Positions 21,581 through 31,381 are shown, counted from the first letter of the stretch. The stretch is 64,000 nucleotides of DNA from Endomychus coccineus (GCA_958510875.1 OY294067.1:135625726-135689725); one strand, 5' to 3'. Translations and numbers: made by a program. Notes: generated by a model not told the origin, from the letters alone.

Positions 21581-22805
21581 TCTTTCTTTAATGATGGGAT
21601 TAAAACATTTTTTGAGTAGCCATTCATCTCCAATGAATTACGAACAGTTTTTAGATTTTTCGGACGGTCCTCTGGGTGGGATAATTCAAGCGCGCGATTT
21701 GTAAGGATGTTCATCACACTTTTTTTATGAGTTGTTGGTGCTACGGAATTGAAATGAAGATAACTTTGAGAGCAAACTTCTTCAGTTAACCAGGAAATTT
21801 TTATTTTCCCATCTGCATCAAGCCTAATGTTCATATCTAGGAAATTATTTTTCTTGTTCACTTCTATTTCACAAGTAAATTGTTTACAGGGGAAATTGTT
21901 TAATTTATTAATCACGTACTGAATTTTATCGTTGGGAGCACACATAAGGCAATCATCTACATACTGTTTAAAGAATACGAGTTGAAAATCTAATGAATTT
22001 ATAACAGATTCCTCTAGACATTCCATAAAAAGGTTAGCAATAGTAGCTGGAATAGGAGATCCCATTACTGTGCCGAATATTTGTCCAAAATATTGCTCAC
22101 CGTATTCAAAATAAGTGCATTCTGAACAAAACTGTAGCGCATTTATAAATTCAGATTGATCTAGAGGTAATTGGTTTTCTGCCCAACGTTTTTTGATGCT
22201 ACTCAATGCCGAAACGACTGGTATATTTGTGAATGAAGGAACAACGTCCGAGGAAATTAGTTGATGATCTACGGGTGGGTACATATTGATTTTACATAAA
22301 TTCGTTAAAATGATATGAGTCTCCCACATAAAATTCATTTTTTCCCATTATATTATTGATAGACTGATGAAAATTCTGATGAAGTGTAGGTAGGCGCTCC
22401 AATATTACTCTCAATGAGCCTTGAAGGTATATCACTTCTATGTTGTTTCGGAAGCCCATTGATATAAGGTGCTAGCCTATTAAGGCATATCAATTTATTT
22501 TTCAATTCTATAGGGATTATCTTATTTTGGTACCACTTACTTTTTATTAATTCATTCATGTTAGTTAGTACTGATAATGTAGGATCAGATTCCAATTTTT
22601 TGTATGTTGTTCCATCATTTAAAAGATTTCCTATTTTGTTCTCGTCATTCCTATGCATTATGACGATTTTATTACATTCATCCGCGTTCAAAACTAGTAA
22701 TTGAGGGTTTGGATTTAAGAACTCTTTTGTCTTTTTTGTGTGATAGTTAAACAATTTTTTGCTATATCTATTTCTGCTTTCTGCTAATTTTTTCCTATTT
22801 GTCAA
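21577..22805 (-). pseudogene. PLE family 2, reverse transcriptase
   Basis: Two minus-strand frames, 22,353-22,805 and 21,577-22,338, separated by a short break. The first shows FLNPNPQLLVLNADECNKIV and INGLPKQHRSDIPSRLI. The second shows SFTNIPVVSAL (palm A), FGTVMGSPIPATIANLFME, FFKQYVDDCLMCAPN (catalytic YVDD), NNFLDMNI and the domain end. It is clearly diverged from families 1 and 3 in this window. The N-terminus starts near NRKKLAESRNRYSKKLF; upstream sequence is lost. Confidence 0.88.
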
Positions 22806-22859
22806 AATGTCAGAAACTTTGTTTCTAATTTAATTTTTTTTCCTCTACATTTTTATTCC

Positions 22860-23140
22860 TGTTTCAGCATTTCAAATTACATATTATATTGTCGATAGGC
22901 AGTTCTCTTATGAAGAACCTTCTAGGAAAAGACAAAAAACGACAGATAACAGAGCTGTTATTTCAAGCAAAATTAGCGACCGATTTGATTTTAGGGATCA
23001 CTTAAGGGCAGCTTAATTATTCAATTCTGAAAATTTTGAAACTTATATACATGCATCCCCACAAAAACTTTTTCTTTGTTGATGAAACTGAAATCTTATC
23101 TTATGTTGGACAGTGTTAAATTAAAAAGTGAATTTTCAGC
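22860..23140. other. unassigned
   Basis: Nothing recognisable between the PLE-2 5' end and the hAT fragment. Confidence 0.45.
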
Positions 23141-23149
23141 AATTTATGA

Positions 23150-23536
23150 GTGCAATGACATGTGTGACGTAGGGGGTATTTTGCCAGTTTTGGTGTTCAT
23201 AACAGACAAGGACCTGAAAAAGTTTTGAAGAAAACACAAACTGTTGGATATCATTAGTACAATGCCAATGTCGACAGCAGAATCTGAACGATGTTTTTCC
23301 ACCATCAAACGCATTAAAACTTTCCTCAGAAGCACGATGTCAGAAGCTCGACTGAATGCATTGGCGGTTCTATCAATACAGAAGAAATTCGTGCAGTCTA
23401 TCCCGGATTTATTCCACGCAGTCACAGACGTTTTTTTCGGCATGAAACTAACGAGCCGCCACTGCGTAATACAGTTGATCCGGTTTCTCTCAGACGTTGG
23501 AAGGTATAGTCCAGGCAACGAACCGGAAAATAAGAA
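23150..23536 (+). pseudogene. hAT transposase C-terminal (dimerisation) fragment
   Basis: Plus frame from about 23,244 reads IISTMPMSTAESERCFS, then IKRIKTFLRSTMSEARL and NALAVLSIQKKFVQSIPD. This is the C-terminal dimerisation segment of hAT transposases, of the kind seen in ZMYM/THAP-related proteins of insects. A stop at about 23,226 separates it from upstream codons that may belong to it. The catalytic core is absent. A foldback element follows at once. Confidence 0.85.
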
Positions 23537-24646
23537 AAAATATATAGTAAGCTAGAATTTCAACATTTTTTCTGCATTTTGTTTCTAATACCCCATAAAT
23601 CATTCATGACTATCAAGACCGCGTAGATCGACCTTTCTACTCCCCCAAAACTGGATTTCAACCCCCCAGAGGAGCATTTTCATGAAAACAATCCAAAATT
23701 AATGAATTAAGAGCCGAAAATGACCCCTAGTATGTTTTTGGATCGCTGATCACGATTTTGCAGTTAGTTTTCTGGGAAAACTCCCTCCAAATTGGAAATT
23801 TGTTGAATTCATATATGATATATAATTCATAATTTGGTGCAAAAATGACCTCTAGTAAGTTTTTTGGGTCGCTGATCACGATTCCGCTGTTATTTTTCCC
23901 GAAAACCTCTCTCCAGATGGGAAATTCGGGAAATTTGAGATTTTCCTGAGACAGTTATGAATAACAAAGTCTAATGATATAACAGCGGAATCGTGACCAA
24001 TGACCCAAAAAACCTACTAGAGGTAATTTTTGCAAAAGAATTATACTTCATTATCCACAAACGTCTCGGGAAAATCTCAAATTCCCCAAATTCTCCATCT
24101 GGAGAGTTTTTTGAAAAAAATAATAGAGGAATCGTGATCAGCGACCCAAAAACCTACTAGAGGTCATTTTTGCAACAAAATTATACTTCGTTATTCACAA
24201 CCGTCTCAGGAAAATCTCAAATTTCTCGAATTTTCCATCTCGAAGAGACTTTTTTGGGAAAAACTGACGCGGAATCGTGATCATCGACCCAAAAAACCTA
24301 CTAGAGGTCATTTTTGCAATAAAACTATACTTTATTATTCACAAACGTCTCGAAAAAATCCCAAATTTCCCGAATTTTCCATCTGGAGAGAGTATTTTGA
24401 GAAAAATAAAAGAGGAATCGTGATCAGCGACCCAAAAAAACATGCAGGGGTCATTTTCGGCTCTTAATTCATCAATTTTGGATTGTTCTTATAACAACGC
24501 TCCTCTAAGGGGGTCGACCTTTCTACCCCCGTTTTGGGGGTAGAAAGGTCGACCCCCGTGGTCTTGATGGTCATGAATGATCTATGGGGTATTAGGAACA
24601 AAATGCAAAGAAAAAATTGAAATTCCAGCTTACTATATATATTTTT
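23537..24646. mobile_element. foldback element with repeated arms (1.1 kb)
   Basis: The outer about 170 bp (from atatatagtaagct, through ctaataccccata) are inverted repeats of each other at the two ends. Inside, a module of about 145 bp containing cgctgatcacgattccgct recurs twice in one orientation on the left and four times in the other on the right, centred near 23,975. No reading frame. It resembles Foldback-type or MITE elements with repetitive arms. Confidence 0.8.
24509..24557. repeat. perfect 22-bp hairpin
   Basis: Arms 24,509-24,530 and 24,536-24,557 are exact reverse complements (core gtcgacctttctac) around the loop gtttt. It lies inside the right arm of the foldback element; the left arm has only one strand of it (near 23,630). 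Confidence 0.95.
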
Positions 24647-25145
24647 TTAATATGGCCTTTTTCCTGGCTTATTGCCTGAACTAATAGTGGCAAACACTGA
24701 TCTGTCTGGCAATCTCCTTGGAGGCTACTGAACCGGAGACTTTACCATCACATCACCTATAAACAAACATGATATCCGCATTTTCAGCTTTACTGTAAAT
24801 ACATGATGATTACGTAGACATAAACGCATTTGAAAGTGCATTAAAACTCAAATTATTCTATGAAAATGCCGTCACAGGTTGGTCAAACTTTGACACTAAC
24901 CAATTTTTTATTGTCGTCGAAATTGTGCCCGGCTACATTTGATTTGATTTTTGTTGAAATTAATATTTTCTTGTTACATGCAGGGAAGCGGTTCTCAATT
25001 TTTGTCTCAAAAACGAAGTAAGATACGAAAAAAGTTGAGGAGACGATTAATTGTATTTTTAGTAGTTTAACCTGAAAAATACACTGGCGTACATTGATTT
25101 GTCCCAATATCAAATATCAATTGAATTACCCTTCGGGACCCACTG
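24647..25145. other. unassigned
   Basis: AT-rich sequence between the foldback element and the Polinton insertion site. A 76-codon minus frame shows no motif I know. Confidence 0.45.
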
Positions 25146-25151
25146 GAATTA
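25146..25151. repeat. Polinton target-site duplication, left
   Basis: GAATTA, identical to 42,524-42,529. Six bp is the normal Polinton duplication length. Confidence 0.97.
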
Positions 25152-26828
25152 AGTAGATTAACTATGCGCGTTCTCCACCAGGAAATGACGTCATCGACCG
25201 GATGTTGCGCGCGCAACTTCGGATGTAACGTTACTAACCCGCGAAATTCAAACGTGTCCATAGAGCTTACGATGATCACAGAACTTTCGACCATAGAGGT
25301 CTGGATGTGAGGTTAGTTGGACGTAACGTTACTAACCCGCGAAATTCAAACGTGTCCATAGAGCTTACGATGATTATAGAACTTTCGACCATAGAGGTCT
25401 GGATGTGAGGTTAGTTGGATGTGACGTCATCGACCCGCCAAATTCAAACGTAGAGGTGATGTTTATCATGGCCGACGTTGGAACCGAATGTCAGAAAAGT
25501 TAACGTCAAAACCACAATATGACTGATGTTGTAGCTACATCGCCACCATCTTCTGATGAACTATCATACTTAAATGTCAATGTCAGTTCAGTTAACTTCG
25601 AATGACTACATCTATGAATGAACCGATCAACCGTCATGCATACCTGTCAACGTCAGAAATGTTAACGTCAAGGGACGACATCTATGAGGTCACAATTCAA
25701 AATATGACTGATGTTATAGCTACATCACCGCCATCTCTTAATGAACCGATGAACTATCATACTTCAATGTCAATGTCAGAACAGTTAACTTCAAATGACT
25801 ACATCTATGAATGAACCGATCAACCGTCATGCGTACCTGTCAACGTCAAAGGACGACATCTATGAGGTTAATGTTTTTGCGCGGGAAATTTATGAACCGA
25901 TGAACTATCATAGCTGGATGTCAATGTCAGAACAGTTAACGTCAAAGGACGACATCTATGAGACTCCAATTCAAAATGTTACCGATGTTGTAGCCTATAT
26001 CGCTATCTATCACTAAACCGATGAACTATCATAGCTGAATGTCAATGTCAGAACAGTTAACGTCAAAGGACGACATCTATGAGGTATTTTGTTAATGTTT
26101 TCGCGTGGGAAGTTCCATCTCAATTCAAAAAAACGATATATTAATGAACTATCATATATCTTGTTAATGTTTTTGCGCGGGAAATTTATGAACCGATGAA
26201 CTATCATGGCTGGATGTCAATGTCATAACAGTTAACGTCAAAGGACGACATCTATGAGACTCCAATTCAAAATGTTACCGATGTTGTAGCCTATATCGCC
26301 ATCTATCACTAAACCGATGAACTATCATAGCTGAATGTCAATGTCAGAACAGTTAACGTCAAAGGACGACATCTATGAGGTATTTTGTTAATTTTATTGC
26401 GCGGGAAGTTCCATCTTAATTCAAAAACGATTTACGTAAGCAGCTGTGAATACAATGGAGTCATTCATTAGGTCAACAAATAACAATAAGTGAACCGATG
26501 AACTATCATGGCTGGATGTCAATGTCATAACAGTTAACGTCAAAGGACGACATCTATGAGACTCCAATTCAAAATGTTACCGATGTTGTAGCCTATATCG
26601 CCATCTATCACTAAACCGATGAACTATCATAGCTGAATGTCAATGTCAGAACAGTTAACGTCAAAGGACATCTATGAGGTATTTTGTTAATTTTATTGCG
26701 CGGGAAGTTCCATCTTAATTCAAAAACGATTTACGTAAGCAGCTGTGAATACAATGGAGTCATTCATTAGGTCAACAAATAACAATAAGTGATATACAAG
26801 TCTAGACTTGTTAGTAAGCGAATTAGAA
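25152..26828 (+). repeat. Polinton left terminal inverted repeat (about 1.68 kb)
   Basis: The outer part holds two copies of an about 98-bp module containing acgttactaacccgcgaaatt. The inner part holds many copies of a module with gaactatcat...gttaacgtcaaagg...catctatga, plus a 299-bp duplication (ttacgtaagcagctgtgaat at 26,431 and 26,730). It matches the right TIR to about 26,158, diverges by rearrangement, and rejoins from about 26,745 to 26,828. Repetitive open frames inside are taken as non-genic. Confidence 0.95.
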
Positions 26829-26889
26829 TTGAGAGTTATGTTGACTACGAATTTAATTCCCGTTTGTTCAGTCATCTGTTACAGCTCAA

Positions 26890-27161
26890 ACGAAACACAT
26901 CGTTTTCTTATATCCTTTGTCTGCGGTCTTCTATTTAACGGAAAATGTAAGTTTAATTCAATTATTTAATTCACTGCCATAAAAACATACTTGTTTTGTC
27001 TCTTATTCAGAATAAACAGTTAAAAAATTATTCAATTCACATTCATAAAATAACAAGTATAAAATTAATTAATTAACTTTTATAAAATAACTGTTGTATC
27101 AATTTTGTGTGTGTATTACGAATTTAAAGATCTTCAATTTTATTCATATTGTTTCAGATTC
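26890..27161 (+). promoter_or_regulatory. leader with predicted intron before the first plus-strand gene
   Basis: A strong donor GTAAGT at 26,947 and acceptor TTTCAG ending at 27,157 define a 211-bp AT-rich intron. The acceptor lies 4 bp before the first ATG. A TATA-like cttatatcc lies at about 26,910. A similar intron sits at the opposite end of the element. Confidence 0.55.
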
Positions 27162-27473
27162 ATGATGGATCTAACAAAACTTAATCATTGTGCTCTTTTG
27201 GAGAGAAAACCATTAAGGAGAGTTCCAGAACTCGAAATCAATAAGCATTATACAATACTTCAAGCGAGAGTAGTAAGAACCAAATTTGGTGAATCCGTAT
27301 TGCTCGAGTTCAATGAATTCTCTATCTTCCTACCCAATCGACTGACCAATCAGATTATCCCAATTTTGGAACAAATCAACATGAAACCTTGTTTGATTTT
27401 GATATACAGGGGAAAAGAGGATGTTAATAAAAGCAACCCGGCTTTTAAACTTGAATTTTTGGAGCTCAAGTAA
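27162..27473 (+). CDS. small Polinton protein, possibly OB-fold ssDNA-binding
   Basis: 103 residues from the ATG just after the predicted splice acceptor; the frame is also open upstream into the intron, but without support. The sequence is mostly beta-like: YTILQARVVRTKFGESVLLE, then FSIFLPNRLTNQI, and an end in KLEFLELK. The pattern of a basic strand (VRTKFG) followed by a second sheet recalls small OB-fold proteins in insect Polintons. ssDNA binding during protein-primed replication would fit, but this is inference. It is the first gene inside the left TIR. Confidence 0.7.
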   Translation: MMDLTKLNHCALLERKPLRRVPELEINKHYTILQARVVRTKFGESVLLEFNEFSIFLPNRLTNQIIPILEQINMKPCLILIYRGKEDVNKSNPAFKLEFLELK

Positions 27474-27540
27474 TAAGAAATCTAAGGTATGGTGTTTATA
27501 CTAGCGTGTGTATATAGTCGATGAAATCATCAGTATTAAT

Positions 27541-27798
27541 ATGTCTCTTGAAGAATACACACGTAAATTGGAAGAATTCGGTGCGAAAGTAAAAGCTTTG
27601 AGTAGAGATTTAAAATTTTACGAAGATAAAAATATCGCTATAAGACAATTGAATAGTTTAAGTATTGGCGGAGAGGATGGTTATGTTAGAACCCAATTTT
27701 ATAATCCTAACCTCAATTTTGAATGGAATCCTGTATACAAACGTTCCGAATCGAGTGGAACGTATTTATATATGTCCCAGGAAAGATCTGAGAAATGA
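27541..27798 (+). CDS. small Polinton ORF, unassigned (85 aa)
   Basis: 85 residues from ATG (MSLEEYTRKLEEFGAKVKAL), 68 bp after the preceding gene. The N-terminal 35 residues are helical and charged and could form a coiled coil; then come GGEDGYVRTQFYNPNL and FEWNPVY. I do not recognise the family. It overlaps the frame of the next ORF, and a frameshift could join them into one protein with a C-terminal membrane anchor. Each is therefore listed separately with modest confidence. Confidence 0.5.
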   Translation: MSLEEYTRKLEEFGAKVKALSRDLKFYEDKNIAIRQLNSLSIGGEDGYVRTQFYNPNLNFEWNPVYKRSESSGTYLYMSQERSEK

Positions 27799-27823
27799 AT
27801 GTAATCGAACAGAATGGCAGCCA

Positions 27824-28156
27824 ATGAATTATCAAATGATTAACGAAAATCAACTAGAGGTATTCACATACATAATCGAAACGATGCGGACCACCACCAC
27901 CAATCACACATTCAATTATAAGCTCAAACTATTATTTACAAATGGTACAGAGGGGGATGTTATGAAGTGGCAAACATTCACCCCATCACCTACATCGATG
28001 TCTTCTCAACCACCACCACCACCAAACACACCATCACCGACACAGATAGTAAACGAGATTTATGCGATGCAATGTTTCAATCTTAGTGTCTTATTAGTTT
28101 TACTACTTAAAATCATCATAAAAATTGTTAAGAAACATACAAATAAATACATATAA
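27824..28156 (+). CDS. small Polinton ORF with proline-rich stretch and C-terminal membrane segment
   Basis: 110 residues from ATG at 27,824 (the frame is open back to 27,665). A Thr/Asn-rich middle precedes SSQPPPPPNTPSPTQ. It ends in a hydrophobic helix (LSVLLVLLLKIIIKIV) and a basic tail KKHTNKYI, the layout of a tail-anchored membrane protein. No family recognised. It may be the continuation of the 85-residue ORF upstream, read in the next frame. A membrane protein would fit a virus-like life style, which is inference. Confidence 0.5.
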   Translation: MNYQMINENQLEVFTYIIETMRTTTTNHTFNYKLKLLFTNGTEGDVMKWQTFTPSPTSMSSQPPPPPNTPSPTQIVNEIYAMQCFNLSVLLVLLLKIIIKIVKKHTNKYI

Positions 28157-28226
28157 TAATAATAAAGAGTTGTTTTATTGAATAATAGTAATAACATGTA
28201 TTTAATGAATATATATACAGATATAT
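28157..28226. terminator. shared poly(A) region of convergent genes
   Basis: AATAAA at 28,161-28,166 serves plus-strand transcripts and TTTATT at 28,174-28,179 is AATAAA for the minus strand. Convergent genes end at 28,156 and 28,227. Confidence 0.6.
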
Positions 28227-28733
28227 TTAATTTGGTAGAATAGTGTTCAGGAACCATTGCTGTAGATTATCCACGTGTTGAATTGTACACATATATTTTT
28301 TTCCATCATTACGGTGATTCATGCAGCTCATCCTGTTTGAAGGTTCGAATTTTCCTGTTTCACATAGAGTATTATCAAAGTTACACACATCTACAATGTG
28401 TGGGAAAATATTCAGTTCTTGGCACTTTCTCGTTAAAAAATCAGCTTTTTGATGACCTCGAACATAAATATAGTCTGCCTTACATAGAAGATTAGATTTT
28501 AGAATATTATCTATTTCGGTGTATTCTACATCTCCAGAAGAATATTTTATTCCATGTACGAGTCTCTCCACATAACATATAGATTTTCGATCTTGAGCAT
28601 TCAACGATGCAAAGGGTATGCATGGTTTAAACAATGAATAATGTCGTTTAAATCCAATCTGAATAGACATTTCTTTCGGATGGAACACATCGTCGACGAC
28701 GAAACCTTGAATGTCAACCAAAGCGATTCTCAT
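28227..28733 (-). CDS. Polinton accessory protein, possible RNase H/DEDD-like fold
   Basis: 168 residues from ATG at 28,733, chosen because the upstream gene ends at 28,766 and earlier in-frame starts are non-ATG. The start MRIALVDIQGFVVDDVF resembles the first strand of exonuclease-like folds carrying an Asp, followed by ERLVHGIKYSSGDVEYTEI and YIYVRGHQKADFLTR. The C-terminal part is Cys/His-rich (SCMNHRNDGKKYMC). Similar proteins recur beside Polinton genes in insects by recall. A nuclease role is an inference; the full catalytic set was not verified. It is the last gene of the minus-strand capsid block. Confidence 0.65.
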   Translation of the reverse strand: MRIALVDIQGFVVDDVFHPKEMSIQIGFKRHYSLFKPCIPFASLNAQDRKSICYVERLVHGIKYSSGDVEYTEIDNILKSNLLCKADYIYVRGHQKADFLTRKCQELNIFPHIVDVCNFDNTLCETGKFEPSNRMSCMNHRNDGKKYMCTIQHVDNLQQWFLNTILPN

Positions 28734-28765
28734 GGTGTCACGTAATAAACTGATCGAATTTATGT

Positions 28766-30031
28766 CTAAATGAGACTCTTGATGATTTCGGTGAGGGGTG
28801 AGTATTCCATTAAACAATCGTGAATTATGATGCAATAAGCTTTCGTATTAGCGGGAAATCCTTTATCTGCTTCGATTTCCAGTCGCACGTCGACAGTAGC
28901 TGATTTCACGGCTTCTTCTTGCTTAGAACAATCGATTACGTACAAAGCGCGTGTTTTGAAACTGCTATAACCCAATATTGAATGTTTCACAGCAGAATTC
29001 GTGTAGCTGGGGTAGAATTCAGTGTAGTTGTGGTGGGCGAGAACGTAATCATTTTTGGCAAAGTCCAAGTTCATTCGTTCACTAGGGAAATATTCTCCGT
29101 TTAGAGATAAGCGAATACTAGAAATGTGTACGTGATCGAATATCGTGGGATTAGCTTTCACATTGTTTCGCTTGTCTGTTTGGAAAAATACTATAACATA
29201 ACGCGGTTTTTCAACTGCTGCACTAGTCTTGACAGCCCAAATTTCCCTTTTCGCGTCAGTCGTTATAGCAGGCAGTTCATATGATTCCCATTTTCTGAAT
29301 GGAATTAGGATGGGCATATCACTTTTGATGGCTCGCAATAGCTTTTCTCTAATTATGTCGTTGGGAAAGATATATTTGACTTTCAACTCCATACTGTCAA
29401 TCGAAAATTTAACTGTGGTAGCATCGTTTGCAATTATAACACAATCGTTATCGTTTCGAGCTCGCACCAATCGAATTGTTTGTCGCCCAAATGTAATCAT
29501 AGAATAATCATTGAAAATGTTGAATATATGCTTCAGTGGAATCAGTAAGCTGAAAGTCTTACTTTGATCTAAAACTACACTTTCTTCGGGGTAAGTCCAA
29601 CCGGCAATAGACATATGCGTAGAATCAGTAGGAGTGTAGCAAGTGAATGCCCTTAAAGCACTAACTATTCCAGGATCTCGAACAGTTTCGATGTCTCGCC
29701 CACTTTCGCTGTAAGAGCATGAGTCGAAAAGAAAGGCTCCATAATTAGGTACTATTGAGACATTCCCAGCTCCAGTTATTTCTATTTTTCCTTTGATAGC
29801 CAATAGGGTATCCTTCATGGAAAAAAATGCATCCACTTGATTTATTCCAAACTCCACAATATCGCTGTTATTGAACGCCTTAACGAAAGGTGTGATCGAT
29901 CTATATTCAGCTTTTCGTATCGACTCATCGAATTTCGGTTCTTGATAGATATCAAAAATTGATGAGACGACACTGTTGTTCAAATCCACATCGTTGATAG
30001 CATTGTTACCTACATACTTCCGCTTAGGCAT
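28766..30031 (-). CDS. MCP: Polinton major capsid protein (double jelly-roll)
   Basis: 421 residues from ATG at 30,031 (MPKRKYVGNN); the frame is open a further 46 codons upstream, but only with non-ATG starts. The body is almost all beta strands with recurrent Asn/Asp turns (DAFFSMKDTLLAIKGKIEIT; YSMITFGRQTIRLVRAR) and ends TKAYCIIIHDCLMEYSPLTE, the pattern of the double jelly-roll capsid protein of insect Polintons. It would form the hexameric shell. Its partners, the minor capsid protein and the protease, follow the usual Polinton order upstream on the same strand. The call is from motif memory and context, not a search. Confidence 0.9.
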   Translation of the reverse strand: MPKRKYVGNNAINDVDLNNSVVSSIFDIYQEPKFDESIRKAEYRSITPFVKAFNNSDIVEFGINQVDAFFSMKDTLLAIKGKIEITGAGNVSIVPNYGAFLFDSCSYSESGRDIETVRDPGIVSALRAFTCYTPTDSTHMSIAGWTYPEESVVLDQSKTFSLLIPLKHIFNIFNDYSMITFGRQTIRLVRARNDNDCVIIANDATTVKFSIDSMELKVKYIFPNDIIREKLLRAIKSDMPILIPFRKWESYELPAITTDAKREIWAVKTSAAVEKPRYVIVFFQTDKRNNVKANPTIFDHVHISSIRLSLNGEYFPSERMNLDFAKNDYVLAHHNYTEFYPSYTNSAVKHSILGYSSFKTRALYVIDCSKQEEAVKSATVDVRLEIEADKGFPANTKAYCIIIHDCLMEYSPLTEIIKSLI

Positions 30032-30180
30032 TTTTTTCAAATTTAAGTCGAAACCCAAGAGATTGTAGAACTGATTGATTAGCTTTGGTGAGTACGTCAC
30101 GCGGTTTTGGTGATTTGTTGAAGACTGATGAAGATGGGATGTGTGAAGTTCTTTTATTGTCTCCAACAACCAAACCCATT

Positions 30181-30873
30181 TCAGACTTCTTGTAAATGTA
30201 GATGTAGAATACTTTCTTCCCCGCGAAAATTAACCGGATTAGAGTGTTGATCCAAAGCGAGTATGGTGATGTTGGTAATCTCACCGATATTGGACACTGG
30301 TAAATATAGATGATTTTTTGGTCGTTCCACAATTCTATAACCAGGATCGTCGGTTATTGAGAAGTCGTAAATCGTATGCGCCGGTCTGTCTCGATAGAAC
30401 GCTCCTACGGTAATGTTTGATTCGAAACGGATATTTGTAACTTTTATAATGTTCACAGGTAGATCGGAAACGTGCAATACACCTTTCCTTAATACTTTAC
30501 GTGAAAACCCTAATATTTTAGCTAAACTATCATCCTTTTCGAACGATATATCGAGATGTGTACTGAATATTTCACACTTTAGGGTATTGTTATTGGGTTT
30601 CAGTGAGAATATATCTTCTTTTTGCTTCAGATTCCTTTTAATCAATTCTTCGATATCGGTTATTTCATAGTTACCTGCAGGTATTGCGATTTCTTTCAAA
30701 GTTTTATTCTCGTAATAGTAGAATTTTTCGTTGTCGATATTCGGTATGGAATTGTAGGAAGTGAATCCCAACAATGCTAAGTAATATTTTTTGTCTGGCC
30801 TCAGCACAATCGAAATCTGCGGTGTAAACGAGAATATATGGTTGGTGCTTGTTAACGTGAACAACTGAGACAT
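30181..30873 (-). CDS. mCP: Polinton minor capsid (penton) protein, single jelly-roll
   Basis: 230 residues from ATG (MSQLFTLTSTNHIFSF). An N-terminal strand-rich region (YYLALLGFTSYNSIPNI) is followed by AKILGFSRKVL and then a conserved end: PGYRIVERP, HLYLPVSNIGEITNI, and VNFRGEESILHLHL. This end is typical of Polinton minor capsid proteins, which fill the five-fold vertices. Length fits. It lies 150 bp upstream of the major capsid gene on the same strand. Intact. Confidence 0.88.
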   Translation of the reverse strand: MSQLFTLTSTNHIFSFTPQISIVLRPDKKYYLALLGFTSYNSIPNIDNEKFYYYENKTLKEIAIPAGNYEITDIEELIKRNLKQKEDIFSLKPNNNTLKCEIFSTHLDISFEKDDSLAKILGFSRKVLRKGVLHVSDLPVNIIKVTNIRFESNITVGAFYRDRPAHTIYDFSITDDPGYRIVERPKNHLYLPVSNIGEITNITILALDQHSNPVNFRGEESILHLHLQEV

Positions 30874-30902
30874 GATACTAATAAAAATTTATTGAAACAT
30901 CT

Positions 30903-31358
30903 CTATTTATATTTTAACATTAATAGATGGAATAAGTATGATTTCATAAAGTATGGGTCGTCTTCGCAAACTTCTTCTATCAACACTTGCTTCTCATGAT
31001 GAGTCATTTCCTCGTTCTCCATGATGTGAGAAATCTGCTCAGATAAACATTGAGAACATAGTTTGCGTGGGGGTTGTGGACCATCGCAATCTTCATCGAC
31101 ATGTTCCTTACACTGCATATGACGGTAAAGGTATTCAAACATATGTTCCGGAACCTCTTTCTGATTGAGAAACACCACATCCAAATGTTTTAGGATGTAT
31201 TCCATCGGTAGAAACATTAAATTCTTACGTGTAAGTTCGCTCGTAGGTTTATTGATAGCCTCGATCAAATTATCGTGAATAAAATTAATTATTGTTCTCA
31301 AACTACTTCCTCCTTCAGTTTCGCATATGTATTGTATTAATGCCGAAGCGAAATCCAT
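30903..31358 (-). CDS. unassigned Polinton protein, Cys-containing (151 aa)
   Basis: 151 residues from ATG (MDFASALIQYICETEGG). Mostly helical and acidic toward the end (HIMENEEMTHHEKQVLIEEV). A central segment has Cys at CKEHVDEDCD and CSQC, which could bind a metal. It lies 29 bp downstream of the protease frame and just before the minor capsid gene, so a virion or assembly role is plausible. I do not recognise the family. Confidence 0.65.
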   Translation of the reverse strand: MDFASALIQYICETEGGSSLRTIINFIHDNLIEAINKPTSELTRKNLMFLPMEYILKHLDVVFLNQKEVPEHMFEYLYRHMQCKEHVDEDCDGPQPPRKLCSQCLSEQISHIMENEEMTHHEKQVLIEEVCEDDPYFMKSYLFHLLMLKYK

Positions 31359-31381
31359 GATGGTTGTTACTCGCTAAATGT

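Noticed and set aside
25602..26016. Open frames with repeated peptide DDIYE...MNEP inside the left TIR, and their mirror at 41,659-42,073
   Set aside because: They follow the tandem module of the TIR, change frame with module length, and occur in both TIRs as mirror images; they look like non-coding repeats that happen to lack stops.
27757..27780. GT...AG segment of about 19 bp that could be an intron joining the two small Polinton ORFs
   Set aside because: Far below the minimum size for spliceosomal introns.
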